Part shown: one piece after another, positions 18,576-29,507 of the stretch
How the letters are laid out: each line of letters begins with the position of its first letter
Position numbering within the stretch: the stretch's first letter is position 1
Assembly: GCF_024749285.1 (NCBI RefSeq)
Contig: NZ_CP087196.1
Coordinates: 3,410,001-3,474,000 of the forward strand
Direction: 5' to 3'
Length of the DNA: 64,000 nt
DNA from: Pseudomonas sp. B21-015
Lineage (GTDB): Bacteria > Pseudomonadota > Gammaproteobacteria > Pseudomonadales > Pseudomonadaceae
The notes under the pieces: model-generated
The model's input: the letters and a program-made list of their open reading frames with translations, nothing else
Database searches by the model: none
What the model was told of the DNA's origin: nothing
Position numbers and translations under genes: made by a program

Positions 18576-20051
18576 GTGATGAAACTGAATAAACACAACC
18601 TCAACCGCCTCGCCCCCGAGGTGGCCCTGCCCGCCTACACCCTGAGCGACACCCGCCAGGGCATCGCGCACATTGGCGTCGGCGGTTTCCACCGCGCGCA
18701 TCAGGCGTACTACACCGACGCCTTGATGAGCACCGGCGAAGCATTGGACTGGGCCATCTGCGGGGTCGGCCTGCGCGCCGAAGACCGCCGCGCCCGGGAC
18801 GATCTGCAAGAGCAGGATTACCTGTTCACCCTGTTAGAACTCGGCGATAGCGACGACAGCGAAGTGCGGGTCATCGGCGCCATCCGCGACATGTTGCTGG
18901 CCGAAGACAGCGCCGAGGCGCTGATCGACAAACTCGCCAACCCCGAGATCCGCATCGTCTCGCTGACCATCACCGAAGGCGGTTACTGCATCGACGACAG
19001 CAACGGCGAGTTCATGGCGCACCTGCCGCAGATCCAGCACGACCTCGCTCACCCGAACGCGCCGAAAACCGTGTTCGGTTTCCTCTGCGCCGCGCTGGCC
19101 AAACGCCGTGCGGCCGGCACGCCCGCGTTCACCCTGATGTCCTGCGATAACCTGCCGCACAACGGCGCGGTGACCCGTAAAGCCCTGCTCGCGTTCGCTG
19201 CCCTTCGCGATGCCGATCTGCGCGACTGGATCGAGAGTCATGTGAGCTTCCCCAACGCCATGGTCGACCGCATCACACCGATGACCAGCACCGAACATCG
19301 TCTGCAACTGCACGACAAACACAACCTCGACGACGCCTGGCCAGTGGTCTGCGAACCGTTTGTGCAGTGGGTGCTGGAAGACAAATTCGTCAACGGTCGC
19401 CCGGCCTGGGAAAAGGTCGGCGTGCAATTCACCGACGACGTCACGCCTTACGAAGAGATGAAGATCAAACTGCTCAACGGCAGCCACCTGGCCCTGACCT
19501 ATCTGGGCTTTTTGAAAGGTTACCGCTTCGTTCACGAAACCATGAATGACCCGCTGCTCGTGCGCTACATGCGCGCCTACATGGACCTGGACGTAACGCC
19601 GCAACTGGCGCCGGTGCCGGGCATCGATTTAACCGAGTACAAAACCACGCTGGTGGCGCGCTTCTCCAATCAGGCGATTGCCGATCAGCTGGAGCGGGTG
19701 TGTTCGGACGGCTCATCGAAGTTTCCAAAGTTCACTGTGCCGACGATCAATCGTTTGATTGCCGATGGCCAGGAGACCAAGCGTGCGGCGCTGGTGGTGG
19801 CGGCGTGGGCGCTGTACCTCAAAGGTGTGGATGAGAATGGCCACGCCTATTCGATTCCCGATCCGCGGGCGGCATTCTGTCAGGCGCTGGTGGCCGATGA
19901 TGCGTTGATCACTCAGCGGTTGCTGGAGGTTGAGGAGATTTTCGGGACGGCGATACCGCGTTCTCTGGAGTTCGTCGAGGCGTTCGAATGGTGCTGTAAC
20001 AGCTTGCGGGAGGTTGGGGTGGCGCGGACGCTGGAGCGGGTGTTGGCGTAA
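18576..20051 (+). CDS. mtlD: Mannitol 2-dehydrogenase
   Basis: A 491-residue polyol-specific long-chain dehydrogenase that oxidises D-mannitol to D-fructose with NAD (and arabitol and sorbitol to xylulose and fructose). The nucleotide-binding GVGGFHRAHQA is at the N-terminus. The catalytic trio in KIKLLNGSH falls at Lys296, Asn301 and His304, matching Lys295/Asn300/His303 of the characterised P. fluorescens enzyme. It begins 11 nt after mtlK; a REP pair follows. Confidence 0.95.
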   Translation: MMKLNKHNLNRLAPEVALPAYTLSDTRQGIAHIGVGGFHRAHQAYYTDALMSTGEALDWAICGVGLRAEDRRARDDLQEQDYLFTLLELGDSDDSEVRVIGAIRDMLLAEDSAEALIDKLANPEIRIVSLTITEGGYCIDDSNGEFMAHLPQIQHDLAHPNAPKTVFGFLCAALAKRRAAGTPAFTLMSCDNLPHNGAVTRKALLAFAALRDADLRDWIESHVSFPNAMVDRITPMTSTEHRLQLHDKHNLDDAWPVVCEPFVQWVLEDKFVNGRPAWEKVGVQFTDDVTPYEEMKIKLLNGSHLALTYLGFLKGYRFVHETMNDPLLVRYMRAYMDLDVTPQLAPVPGIDLTEYKTTLVARFSNQAIADQLERVCSDGSSKFPKFTVPTINRLIADGQETKRAALVVAAWALYLKGVDENGHAYSIPDPRAAFCQALVADDALITQRLLEVEEIFGTAIPRSLEFVEAFEWCCNSLREVGVARTLERVLA

Positions 20052-20070
20052 GAATGGTGGTCAATTGACC

Positions 20071-20170
20071 GCCGTCATCGCGAGCAGGCTCGCTCCCACA
20101 TTAGATCGTTGTCGAACACAAATCCTGTGTCCTCTAAACATCTCCTGTGGGAGCGAGCCTGCTCGCGATT
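20071..20170. repeat. REP pair between mtlD and mtlY
   Basis: gcgagcaggctcgctcccaca and the inverted tgtgggagcgagcctgctcg are separated by about 55 nt. The unit differs slightly from the other REPs of the operon (gagc core). It lies within 40 nt of the mtlY start. Confidence 0.85.
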
Positions 20171-20209
20171 GGGCTCACTGATATCGACCTGACGATCCAA
20201 GGATCTTCC

Positions 20210-21706
<1,497 letters not shown>

Positions 21707-21718
21707 AGAGCGAAAACT

Positions 21719-22657
21719 ATGTATCTGGTGTGTGGTGAAGCGCTATTCGATTTCTTCAGTGAAGACGATGCCAGCGGCCTGGCGTCCAAAGTGAATTTCA
21801 AGGCGATTGCCGGGGGCTCGCCGTTCAACGTGGCGGTCGGTTTGCGCCGCTTGGGCGTCGATGCCGCGCTGTTTGCCGGGCTGTCGACCGACTACCTCGG
21901 CCGACGTTTGCAGCAAGTGCTGCAGGATGAAGGTGTGCGCCCGGACTACCTCGTGGACTTTGCCGCGCCGACCACGCTGGCAATGGTCGCGGTCGGCGCC
22001 AATGGTTCACCCCATTACAGCTTTCGTGGCGAGGGTTGCGCTGACCGGCAATTGAAGCTGGAGCATCTGCCAGAACTGGGGCCTGAAGTCCGCGGCTTGC
22101 ACATCGGCTCGTTCTCGTTGGTGGTGCAACCGATTGCCGATACCTTGCTGGCGCTGGTTCAGCGGGAAAGCGGCAAGCGCCTGATCAGCCTCGACCCGAA
22201 CGTGCGCCTGAATCCCGAGCCAAACATCGAGTTGTGGCGTTCGCGGATTGCCACCCTGGTGGAGCTGGCCGACCTGATCAAGGTCAGCGATGAAGACTTG
22301 AGCCTGTTGTACCCCGAGCAAGATCCGCAGCGCGTGATCGAAGGCTGGCTGGAGCATCGCTGTCAGTTGGTGTTCCTGACCCGTGGCGGCGAAGGCGCAA
22401 CGGTGTTCAGCCGTCGTCATGGTTCGTGGTCCGTACCGCCTGTCAATGTAGTAGTCGCCGACACTGTCGGCGCCGGCGACACCTTCCAGGCGGCGCTGAT
22501 TGCCTGGCTCACCGAGCAGCAACTGGATTCGGTCGACGGTTTGCATCAGTTGAGCAAGGAGCAGATCGAAGCCATGCTCAGGTTCGCCGTTAGCGCCGCC
22601 GCCCTGACCTGCAGCAAGACCGGGCCGGATTTGCCATATCGGCGGCAGTTGGGCTGA
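21719..22657 (+). CDS. mtlZ: Fructokinase (PfkB family)
   Basis: A 312-residue ribokinase/PfkB-type kinase that converts the fructose released by MtlD to fructose 6-phosphate. GGSPFNVAVGLRRLG (substrate lid side) and the ATP/anion-hole signature DTVGAGDTFQAAL with catalytic Asp are present. It begins 12 nt after mtlY and is the last gene of the operon. A 24-bp palindrome lies 31 nt downstream. Confidence 0.92.
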   Translation: MYLVCGEALFDFFSEDDASGLASKVNFKAIAGGSPFNVAVGLRRLGVDAALFAGLSTDYLGRRLQQVLQDEGVRPDYLVDFAAPTTLAMVAVGANGSPHYSFRGEGCADRQLKLEHLPELGPEVRGLHIGSFSLVVQPIADTLLALVQRESGKRLISLDPNVRLNPEPNIELWRSRIATLVELADLIKVSDEDLSLLYPEQDPQRVIEGWLEHRCQLVFLTRGGEGATVFSRRHGSWSVPPVNVVVADTVGAGDTFQAALIAWLTEQQLDSVDGLHQLSKEQIEAMLRFAVSAAALTCSKTGPDLPYRRQLG

Positions 22658-22688
22658 AATCCGCGCCCCACATGCCTCCTCTGCCATT

Positions 22689-22712
22689 GCAGGTCCTGAA
22701 TTCAGGACCTGC
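22689..22712. terminator. Perfect 24-bp palindrome after mtlZ, possible terminator
   Basis: gcaggtcct and aggacctgc flank gaattc; the whole 24 bp is self-complementary. A T-rich run comes only after a 12-nt gap, so it may be a weak terminator of the mtl operon or a protein-binding site rather than a classical rho-independent stop. Confidence 0.5.
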
Positions 22713-23197
22713 CGTGGGTGCTATATTTTTCGTCTCTTATATTTTCTAGATATATCGTTATTACAATTTAAAGATACACCCTGCAACATCGAGCCAGGCA
22801 AAAGACAATCGGCTATTGACAACTTTATATTTCCCACTCCAACAATAAAATTTATAACACTTCATAATTGCAGTTATTCCAAAAAAATAAATACAAGCAA
22901 TTGACTGCACCAACGACTTCAACTCCTTGACCTCTTCCACCTTTCCAGCACCACTGTTTCTGATTCCATATCAGAATCCTATCTTATTGAATTATATTAA
23001 CAAAACAGATGGTCACAGCAGGTTTCTGCCGAGTCAACCCAACTGTCGCAGAAGAGGAGACTGGTTAATTAAAAATATCCTGACAGTCACTTGACCGTTA
23101 CTTGCCTTCAACTAATATCTTTTCCACGCACAGCGCAGGTAAGGATAATTGTTGTGCGCCATCCTTATACCCCCACAACAGGAAAAGGAACTCCAAC
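22713..23197 (+). promoter_or_regulatory. AT-rich leader and promoter region of the 23198 gene
   Basis: About 485 bp, much richer in A/T than the flanking operons, with no credible gene. A TTGACA hexamer is at 22816 with A/T-rich sequence downstream (taaaat at 22846), but the spacing is not ideal. An AAAGGAA ribosome site closes the region at 23184-23190. The low GC suggests transferred DNA together with the downstream gene. No riboswitch or RNA gene was recognised. Confidence 0.35.
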
Positions 23198-23929
23198 ATG
23201 GAAAGTGTCGCTATCTCAGCTGCCCAAATTAACTGGAACGGCGGACAACGCATTACGCTCACCGCAGGTGATACAGCCACCTGTACCGCGCTTAGCCCCG
23301 GCCAGCTTTATGGCATCTTTATCTACAACTCTGCTCAAAATGACACCAATTCAACTGTCTCCGTAAACTGGAGCAATAGCCTGCCGCCCGTACAGATCAC
23401 AGTCCCTGGCACCACGGCCAATGCAGGCCTGGCATCATTGGGTTTTGTCTCGGGCACCGATACTCAAACCATTTCGGTTTCACTGCCCAGCAACAGCGGT
23501 AAGTCACAGGTGGAAATCTGGCTGGGAAGTGTCAGCATGCCGACCAATACATCGGGGCTGACCAATTATCCGCTGCCGGCCGATGGTGAGCAGCATCCGT
23601 TCAACAAGTACTCCCGTTACTATGCGGTACCCCCCTCGAAATGGATGAACCTGACGATCACCAGTACCATTACACAGTTCCTCTCCTGCCAGTTCCGTGA
23701 GGCGCAAGCGACCGTGTTCGTCGTCAATGAGACTTCAAACGGCCTCCTTGCCAATCAGGTTACCAACATTGGGCCTACTGCCAGTGCGGCTGGGAACGTC
23801 AAGATCGTTTACTCGCAGATCCAGAGCATTACCAACAATCTGCAAGGCGACGGTACGCAATGGGTGTGGATGGATGCGGACAGCACGCAAAACTCTCAAA
23901 GCGCGACCATTTCCTTGCAATCGCTTTGA
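23198..23929 (+). CDS. Unrecognised beta-rich protein
   Basis: A 243-residue protein not recognised as a known family. It is rich in Thr, Ser, Asn, Gln and Val in alternating hydrophobic/polar runs, suggesting beta-sandwich strands; an immunoglobulin- or lectin-like fold is possible but not shown. It has no signal peptide, no transmembrane segment and one Cys near the N-terminus (TATCTAL). ATG 23198 is fixed by AAAGGAA 8 nt upstream; the open frame back to 23102 lacks a ribosome site. It is monocistronic: an AT-rich promoter region lies before it and a strong terminator 20 nt after it. It sits between the mannitol operon and the T6SS island. Confidence 0.7.
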   Translation: MESVAISAAQINWNGGQRITLTAGDTATCTALSPGQLYGIFIYNSAQNDTNSTVSVNWSNSLPPVQITVPGTTANAGLASLGFVSGTDTQTISVSLPSNSGKSQVEIWLGSVSMPTNTSGLTNYPLPADGEQHPFNKYSRYYAVPPSKWMNLTITSTITQFLSCQFREAQATVFVVNETSNGLLANQVTNIGPTASAAGNVKIVYSQIQSITNNLQGDGTQWVWMDADSTQNSQSATISLQSL

Positions 23930-23947
23930 ATTTTCTAGCTGAGTAAT

Positions 23948-23981
23948 AAAGGAAGGCCCCACTCCGTGGGGTCTTCCTTTT
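23948..23981 (+). terminator. Strong rho-independent terminator
   Basis: aaggaaggccccac pairs with tggggtcttcctt around a tccg tetraloop and is followed by a T-run. It insulates the 23198 gene from the vgrG operon. Confidence 0.92.
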
Positions 23982-24113
23982 ATCTGGCGTAACGACCAAT
24001 CGCCTCAAGAAATGCCCGTATTCATTGCGCAAAACCTCGGTTATAGGGGAAAGCCTGATACCCGTCAGCCCCCGGACCTACGGCATTTCAGCCTTGAACG
24101 TGACCCCTTAATG

Positions 24114-26036
24114 CTGCACCATCCGCGCCTGCTTTTTCAAAGGACGGAACTCAAGGCATGCTGGACGCGAACGCAACCCATATCTCCCTCACGCTCGAAG
24201 GCGTTTCCGTCGACCTGCAGGTGCTCAGTTTCGTCGGCCGCGAAGCCCTCAACCAGCCGTTCTGTTTCGACATCGAACTGGTCAGCGCCCGTCCCGACCT
24301 GAAGCTCGAAGAGCTGCTGCACAAGCCCGGTTGCCTGACCTTCGGCGCCACCGGCCAGGGCAAAATCCATGGCTTGGTCTATCGCATCGAGCAAGGCGAT
24401 TCCGGCAAAAGTCTGACCCGCTACAGCATCAGCCTGGTGCCGCAACTGGCCTACCTGCGACACAACCACGACCAGCAGATTTTCCAGCAGTTAAGCGTGC
24501 CGAAAATCATTGCCCAGGTGCTCGAAGCCCGGGGCATTTTGGCTGATGCCTACAGCTTCCAGCTCGGCGCCATCTACCCCGAGCGCGTGTACTGCGTGCA
24601 GTACGACGAATCCGACCTGCACTTCATCCAGCGCCTGTGCGAAGAGGAAGGCATTCACTTCCACTTCCAGCACTCGGCCAGCGGCCACAAACTGGTGTTC
24701 GGCGATGACCAGACGGTGTTCCGTAAACTGGCGCCAGTGAGCTACCAGCAAGACTCCGGCATGGCCGCCGAAAAACCGGTGATCAAGCGCTTCAACCTGC
24801 GCCTGGAAACCCGCACCACCCGCGTCAGCCGCCGCGACTACGACTTCGAAAAACCACGCCTGCTGCCAGAAAGCGCGGCCAAGAGCGCGTTCGCCCCGGA
24901 CCTCGAAGACTACGACTACCCCGGCCGCTTCACCGACCGCGCACGTGGCAAGCAACTGGCAACCCGCGCCCTGGAACGCCATCGCAGCGACTACCAACTC
25001 GCCGAAGGCAAAGGCGACGAACCGACCCTGGTCAGCGGCCACTTCATGGCCCTGAGCGAACACCCGCGCGCCGAGTGGAACGACCTCTGGCTGCTGCTGG
25101 AAATCGTCCACGAAGGCAAACAGCCGCAAGTGCTCGGCGAGAACATCACCAGCGACGTCACCGACAGCAAGGACGACTTCCACCAGGGCTACCGCAACCG
25201 CTTCCTCGCCACCCCGTGGGACGCGCATTACCGCCCGGCCCTGGAACACCCGAAACCGCAGGTGCTGGGCAGCCAGACCGCCATCGTCACCGGCCCCGCG
25301 GGCGAAGAAATTCACTGCGACGAATACGGCCGGGTCAAGGTTCAGTTTTTTTGGGATCGCGACGGCCAGTCCGATGACAAAACCAGCTGCTGGCTGCGCG
25401 TCGCCACCGGCTGGGCCGGCAACGCCTACGGCGGCATCGCCATCCCGCGAGTCGGCATGGAAGTGCTCGTCACCTTCCTCGAAGGCGACCCCGACCAACC
25501 GCTGATCACCGGCTGCCTGTACCACAAGGAAAACGTCGTCCCCTACGACCTGCCGGCCAACAAAACCCGCAGCACCTTCAAGACCCTGAGTTCACCGGGC
25601 GGCAAGGGCTACAACGAGTTTCGCATCGAAGACAAAAAAGGCGCGGAACAGATCTACCTGCACGCCCAGCGGGATTGGGATGAAAACATCGAACACGACC
25701 AGAAAATTCGTGTCGGCAATGAACGGCATGACACGGTCGAGGCCAACGTGTTCAGCGAGTTCAAGGTGGAAGAGCATCGCCTCACCCACCTGGACCGCAA
25801 GACTGAAGCGCGGGCGGATGATCACCTCACTGTCGGCGTGACTCAGCATGTGAAGGTGGGCACGGCGCAGTTTGTCGAGGCGGGTCAGGAGATTCACTAC
25901 CACGCTGGGGAGAAGGTGGTGGTTGAGGGTGGCATGGAGCTGACGGCCAAGGCTGGCGGGAGCTTTGTGAAGATTGATGCGGGTGGCGTGACGATTAGTG
26001 GGGCTGAGGTGAAGGTGAATTCGGGTGGCGGGCCGG
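24114..26036 (+). repeat. Long direct repeat, copy 1 (5' part of vgrG1)
   Basis: From gcaccatccgcgcc, about 44 nt before the start codon, to the vgrG codon about 626, this stretch matches 31491-33410 almost base for base. Only three amino-acid differences were found over that span: residue 2, residue 355 (Asp/Glu) and residue 381 (Ala/Pro). Such a repeat is a substrate for RecA-driven exchange of vgrG tails and cargo. Confidence 0.9.
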
Positions 26037-26209
26037 GTGCGGGTACGCCTGCTGCGCCGTTGTTGCCGGGGCTGATGAAAATAGCCGATGCAGATAAACC
26101 AGGGTTACCTCTTGAGGCATTGATAAAACAGAACATCCTTTTTCGTCGTACCCGTTCCGGTGTATGTGAAGTTTGTGAGGCCGCTAAAGCTACCAAGGGA
26201 GTTCAGTAA
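24158..26209 (+). CDS. vgrG: Type VI secretion spike protein VgrG (copy 1)
   Basis: A 683-residue VgrG (TssI). The N-terminal gp27-like part (Phage_GPD; FCFDIELVSARPDLKLEELL, CEEEGIHFHF) is followed by the gp5 OB-fold (DEYGRVKVQFFWDRDG, SCWLRVATGWAG) and the beta-helix with NEFRIEDKKGAEQIYLHAQRD and repeats ending GGVTISGAEVKVNSGGG. After residue about 626 comes a private 55-residue tail with a CEVCEA cysteine pair. VgrG trimers cap the Hcp tube and carry effectors. The stop overlaps the next start (TAATG), so it is coupled to the DUF4123 adaptor. No other tss gene is in the window. Confidence 0.95.
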   Translation: MLDANATHISLTLEGVSVDLQVLSFVGREALNQPFCFDIELVSARPDLKLEELLHKPGCLTFGATGQGKIHGLVYRIEQGDSGKSLTRYSISLVPQLAYLRHNHDQQIFQQLSVPKIIAQVLEARGILADAYSFQLGAIYPERVYCVQYDESDLHFIQRLCEEEGIHFHFQHSASGHKLVFGDDQTVFRKLAPVSYQQDSGMAAEKPVIKRFNLRLETRTTRVSRRDYDFEKPRLLPESAAKSAFAPDLEDYDYPGRFTDRARGKQLATRALERHRSDYQLAEGKGDEPTLVSGHFMALSEHPRAEWNDLWLLLEIVHEGKQPQVLGENITSDVTDSKDDFHQGYRNRFLATPWDAHYRPALEHPKPQVLGSQTAIVTGPAGEEIHCDEYGRVKVQFFWDRDGQSDDKTSCWLRVATGWAGNAYGGIAIPRVGMEVLVTFLEGDPDQPLITGCLYHKENVVPYDLPANKTRSTFKTLSSPGGKGYNEFRIEDKKGAEQIYLHAQRDWDENIEHDQKIRVGNERHDTVEANVFSEFKVEEHRLTHLDRKTEARADDHLTVGVTQHVKVGTAQFVEAGQEIHYHAGEKVVVEGGMELTAKAGGSFVKIDAGGVTISGAEVKVNSGGGPGAGTPAAPLLPGLMKIADADKPGLPLEALIKQNILFRRTRSGVCEVCEAAKATKGVQ

Positions 26210-26781
26210 TGACTGCACTCCAAAATCCTCATGGCTATCTACTGATCGATGGTGCTCGCTTTGATGACGCGGTGACATGGTTAGTGAGAAATTATCCGGG
26301 CCACCGCTTTATGCCCTTACTACAAAAGACTGCTTATGCACCTATCGCTGAAGCAGGCCCGATCATTCTAGACGCCCCTACCGGAAGCGCTGCTCAGCAC
26401 GCCTGGTTGCAAGGAGAGGAAAATCTCATCAACGGCGTTTGGCTACAAACCCAAAGTCCGATGGCTGAAATAGTCAGAATTTTGCAGCGTCGAATAAGAA
26501 TCTACTCTCCGGAACGACAGGAATACTGGTTGAGACTGGGCGATGCACTTCCATTGCGTCATGCATGGCTATCAGGTGCTAGCTGGCCACCAGGTTTTTG
26601 GTTCGGAATAGAAAGCGTTTGGTTACACCATGAGTCTATGGTGCAACGAGCCTGGACTAATGACTTTCCCCACATTGACAGTGCACCTGCCGACACAGGA
26701 ATCGACGCTCAGATTGTCCTCGACTGGCCACTGCTCAAAGCGCTGGCAACCGAAACGGAAACCCCGCAGGAGGCGGTGTAA
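26209..26781 (+). CDS. DUF4123 T6SS effector adaptor (Tap/TEC type)
   Basis: A 190-residue protein with the DUF4123 pattern: YLLIDGARFDDA at the start, then RFMPLLQKTAYAPIAEAGPIIL and a central LIN-VWLQTQSPM. DUF4123 proteins load a cognate effector onto VgrG without being secreted themselves. It overlaps vgrG1 and the effector gene by TAATG at both ends, so three proteins are translationally coupled in the usual vgrG-adaptor-effector order. Its partner is therefore very likely the 26781 toxin and the tail of VgrG1. Confidence 0.85.
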   Translation: MTALQNPHGYLLIDGARFDDAVTWLVRNYPGHRFMPLLQKTAYAPIAEAGPIILDAPTGSAAQHAWLQGEENLINGVWLQTQSPMAEIVRILQRRIRIYSPERQEYWLRLGDALPLRHAWLSGASWPPGFWFGIESVWLHHESMVQRAWTNDFPHIDSAPADTGIDAQIVLDWPLLKALATETETPQEAV

Positions 26782-29507
26782 TGACTCAAGCAACGGCTGC
26801 AAAACCGGACTTCAAACCAGCGGCGTGCCCATTAATTACCGCAGTAGTCCCGTTGCGCTATGCAATAGGGCCTTCACGCGGCATCGACGTCAGCGCATTT
26901 GCTTTGCCCGCTGTCAGCGGTAAGTTCCCAGAATTGGGCGAGGACAATAGCGCGACCCGCGACAAGGCACTTAACTATACCGCTCGGTTGCTCCGCGATG
27001 GTTGGTTGTATGTCTGGCAATCGTCACCGGAAAAGTTGATTGAGTTCAAAGTTGACAAAGTGTTATTGCAGGAAACGGGTCGCGGCGGAAAGGTCATTGA
27101 TACGTCATCAAAACCTTATCTGATGCTACCAGCCGGCACTCCTGCGATGCTTTCGTGGTCGCCCTCGAAATGGAGTGATAAACAGTTTTCAACCGCTAAA
27201 GCTCAAGCAAAAGTCCGTACACGTGTAATGCGCAGTTTCACTCCTGGCGCTGCCCCCGCTAGCGGTAAGGCTGCAAGCATTCACGAAAGTATCGGCGACT
27301 ATATGGAGCCGATAGGCTTTAAATGGAGCTGTGTCCCCTCGACCAAGAACAAACCAAACTGGTCTTCGATGCTAGATGACATGAAGCGCTGCGAACAACA
27401 GGCATATGTTATGGCAGACGATCCTTGGGGAGTTTGGCTGGACTTGGCGGCCATGATTCGATCACAGCAAAGTGTTTTTGATCAGCTTCGCAAAAAGCGC
27501 TCCGAGGATTGGGCGATGGCGGGCGCTCTAAAATCCTTGGCAGATAACGATGCAAAAATTAAAGAGCAGCTCCCCTCAATAACTCGTTACAAGGAAGTAA
27601 AAGCTGCGTGGGAGGAATTGGATTCCGAGGAGACACGATATAACGAAGATCGCCGTCGCCTGACATCAATATGGAACGACTGGCTGAAAACTTTCCAGAG
27701 CAAAGGCCCTTCGACTCTGGATACCGCCGCGGGGCAGTTCGACATCACTTTACCAGATCCCCGCATGGCTCTTGAGGTGAACTTTGCGGCTGCATGCCTA
27801 GGCCCGTCGAGTTGCAGTCTTAGCGCAAAAGCCTTAGGGGGCGCTCTTGATCCTGACAAACAGGAAGCTGGGCAACCATGGTTACTTTGGGTTGTGCTCG
27901 GTCTAAGTAAGCGCTTAGCCATTGCAGATATTAAATCAATTATTGATCTCTCCGATGGAGTCAATGATAACGCTTCGGGTCTGGCTAAAGCATCAGCCAA
28001 GGTAGGCAGAGCGCTAGCACTAGCCTCCGCGATAAATAAAGGCGCTGAAAAACTGGCAACGCATAGCCCTGCAAAAGTTCAAGAAGCTCTAATGCTGGCA
28101 CTGTCACCGGTTGTAGGTGCTCATCTGCAACGTTTGGCATCGGAGCCCGACAATATTGCTAAAATATACTTCAGCGCCGCAATGGGTCGCAGCCAGCAAA
28201 GATTAACTGTTGGACAAACAAATTCGAAACAAATCGGGGAATGGCTAAGTGACTTAATGGGCACAAACACTTCCCCTCAAACTAAAACACCCACTATAAC
28301 CGCTCCTGCAGCAGTGGCGGACGCTTTGCCATTCTACGCTTTAGCGCCACTGAATACAGCGGGAGCAACCAACACCAAACTCAGCTCTATCGCAGATCTA
28401 GTTAAAAACGAAAGCAGCTTAAATAACTTGTTAAATCTTAGTAAAAGCGCTCTGGACAACGCCCCGATCAAATGCGTCGTCGCAATTGTTGCAGCTCTTA
28501 ACCTTAGATCAGCCACTAACGACGCCTGGAACACCCCATCTGCAAAAACAGTTATTAACTCATTAGGCGGCACTTTCGGCATGGCAGCTGCTTCTGCAGC
28601 AATCTGGCAGAAAGTAGCGGAGACAAACTGGGAAGCTGCGGTATCAGCTTCTGGAAAAGAGTCTTCTGTTGCACGCATCGCCTTAGCAGATGCATTAGGG
28701 CTAAGTTGGAAGGCCGCAGGATTTCAAACTCTTTCTGCCGCAGTAGACATTGTCGCATATGGATTGGATGCGTTCGAAGCATATCAGTCAGGCGACTATG
28801 ACACTGCAAGCATTAACGTAGGGCTAAGTGCCGCATCAACAGCAAATATTGCCCTTTACGTAAAAACATTTCGGGCACTACGTGCAGCAAGGGCAGCTGT
28901 AATCGCCGGAGACGCCGCGGCAATCGGAAGGGGTGTAACACAAGTTCCTCATATCGCTTTTAAAGCATTAGGAATAACCATTTTGATCGTAGGAGGGATC
29001 GTCGCGAGATTGTACACACAGGATACGCCTCTAGAAAAATGGATCAAAGGTACAAAGTTTGGAATAAGCCCCGCCGACTGGTCCAGCGATTACACAAAAT
29101 CAATGACCGAGTTCTACAAAATAATATTCCCAATCAGCTTAGATGCCTATCGACTGAGCGAGTTAAACCCTTACAAAGGAATGGTAGAGAGCACATATGT
29201 ATTGCTTCGGCTACCAGGAAAGGAAACACTTACTGACGGCATGATTAAATTTGATGGCGAAGAAGTATGGGGTGGGATTTTTGGCTTGGGTGGCAAACAC
29301 GAAAAAGTGTCTTGGAGTGGAAACAGTTTTGACCTTCATGCTGGAACCCGGGTAACTACAGAAGCAGGAACCGGCACCTATAGGCGCGTATACCATATAG
29401 ATCTTGAAGGGCGCGCATTGAACAGTATAAAAGGTAATCTCACCTACTCACCTTTGGATGGCTTGAGTTTACCCCCTATCGAAATCAAGGAACTAGCATG
29501 GCTCTGA
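26781..29507 (+). CDS. T6SS effector, VasX/BTH_I2691-like membrane toxin
   Basis: A 908-residue effector. The first 170 residues match the N-terminal region of VasX-type T6SS toxins: PLITAVVPLRYAIGP, then NYTARLLRDGWLYVWQ and YLMLPAGTPAMLSWS. The middle is Ala-rich and helical. A transmembrane helix lies at about 726-747 (ALGITILIVGGIVARL). VasX-type toxins insert in the inner membrane of target cells and dissipate the potential; the same is inferred here. GC falls after the N-terminal region, as for a swapped toxin tip. It is coupled upstream to the DUF4123 gene and overlaps the immunity gene by 10 bp. Confidence 0.8.
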   Translation: MTQATAAKPDFKPAACPLITAVVPLRYAIGPSRGIDVSAFALPAVSGKFPELGEDNSATRDKALNYTARLLRDGWLYVWQSSPEKLIEFKVDKVLLQETGRGGKVIDTSSKPYLMLPAGTPAMLSWSPSKWSDKQFSTAKAQAKVRTRVMRSFTPGAAPASGKAASIHESIGDYMEPIGFKWSCVPSTKNKPNWSSMLDDMKRCEQQAYVMADDPWGVWLDLAAMIRSQQSVFDQLRKKRSEDWAMAGALKSLADNDAKIKEQLPSITRYKEVKAAWEELDSEETRYNEDRRRLTSIWNDWLKTFQSKGPSTLDTAAGQFDITLPDPRMALEVNFAAACLGPSSCSLSAKALGGALDPDKQEAGQPWLLWVVLGLSKRLAIADIKSIIDLSDGVNDNASGLAKASAKVGRALALASAINKGAEKLATHSPAKVQEALMLALSPVVGAHLQRLASEPDNIAKIYFSAAMGRSQQRLTVGQTNSKQIGEWLSDLMGTNTSPQTKTPTITAPAAVADALPFYALAPLNTAGATNTKLSSIADLVKNESSLNNLLNLSKSALDNAPIKCVVAIVAALNLRSATNDAWNTPSAKTVINSLGGTFGMAAASAAIWQKVAETNWEAAVSASGKESSVARIALADALGLSWKAAGFQTLSAAVDIVAYGLDAFEAYQSGDYDTASINVGLSAASTANIALYVKTFRALRAARAAVIAGDAAAIGRGVTQVPHIAFKALGITILIVGGIVARLYTQDTPLEKWIKGTKFGISPADWSSDYTKSMTEFYKIIFPISLDAYRLSELNPYKGMVESTYVLLRLPGKETLTDGMIKFDGEEVWGGIFGLGGKHEKVSWSGNSFDLHAGTRVTTEAGTGTYRRVYHIDLEGRALNSIKGNLTYSPLDGLSLPPIEIKELAWL

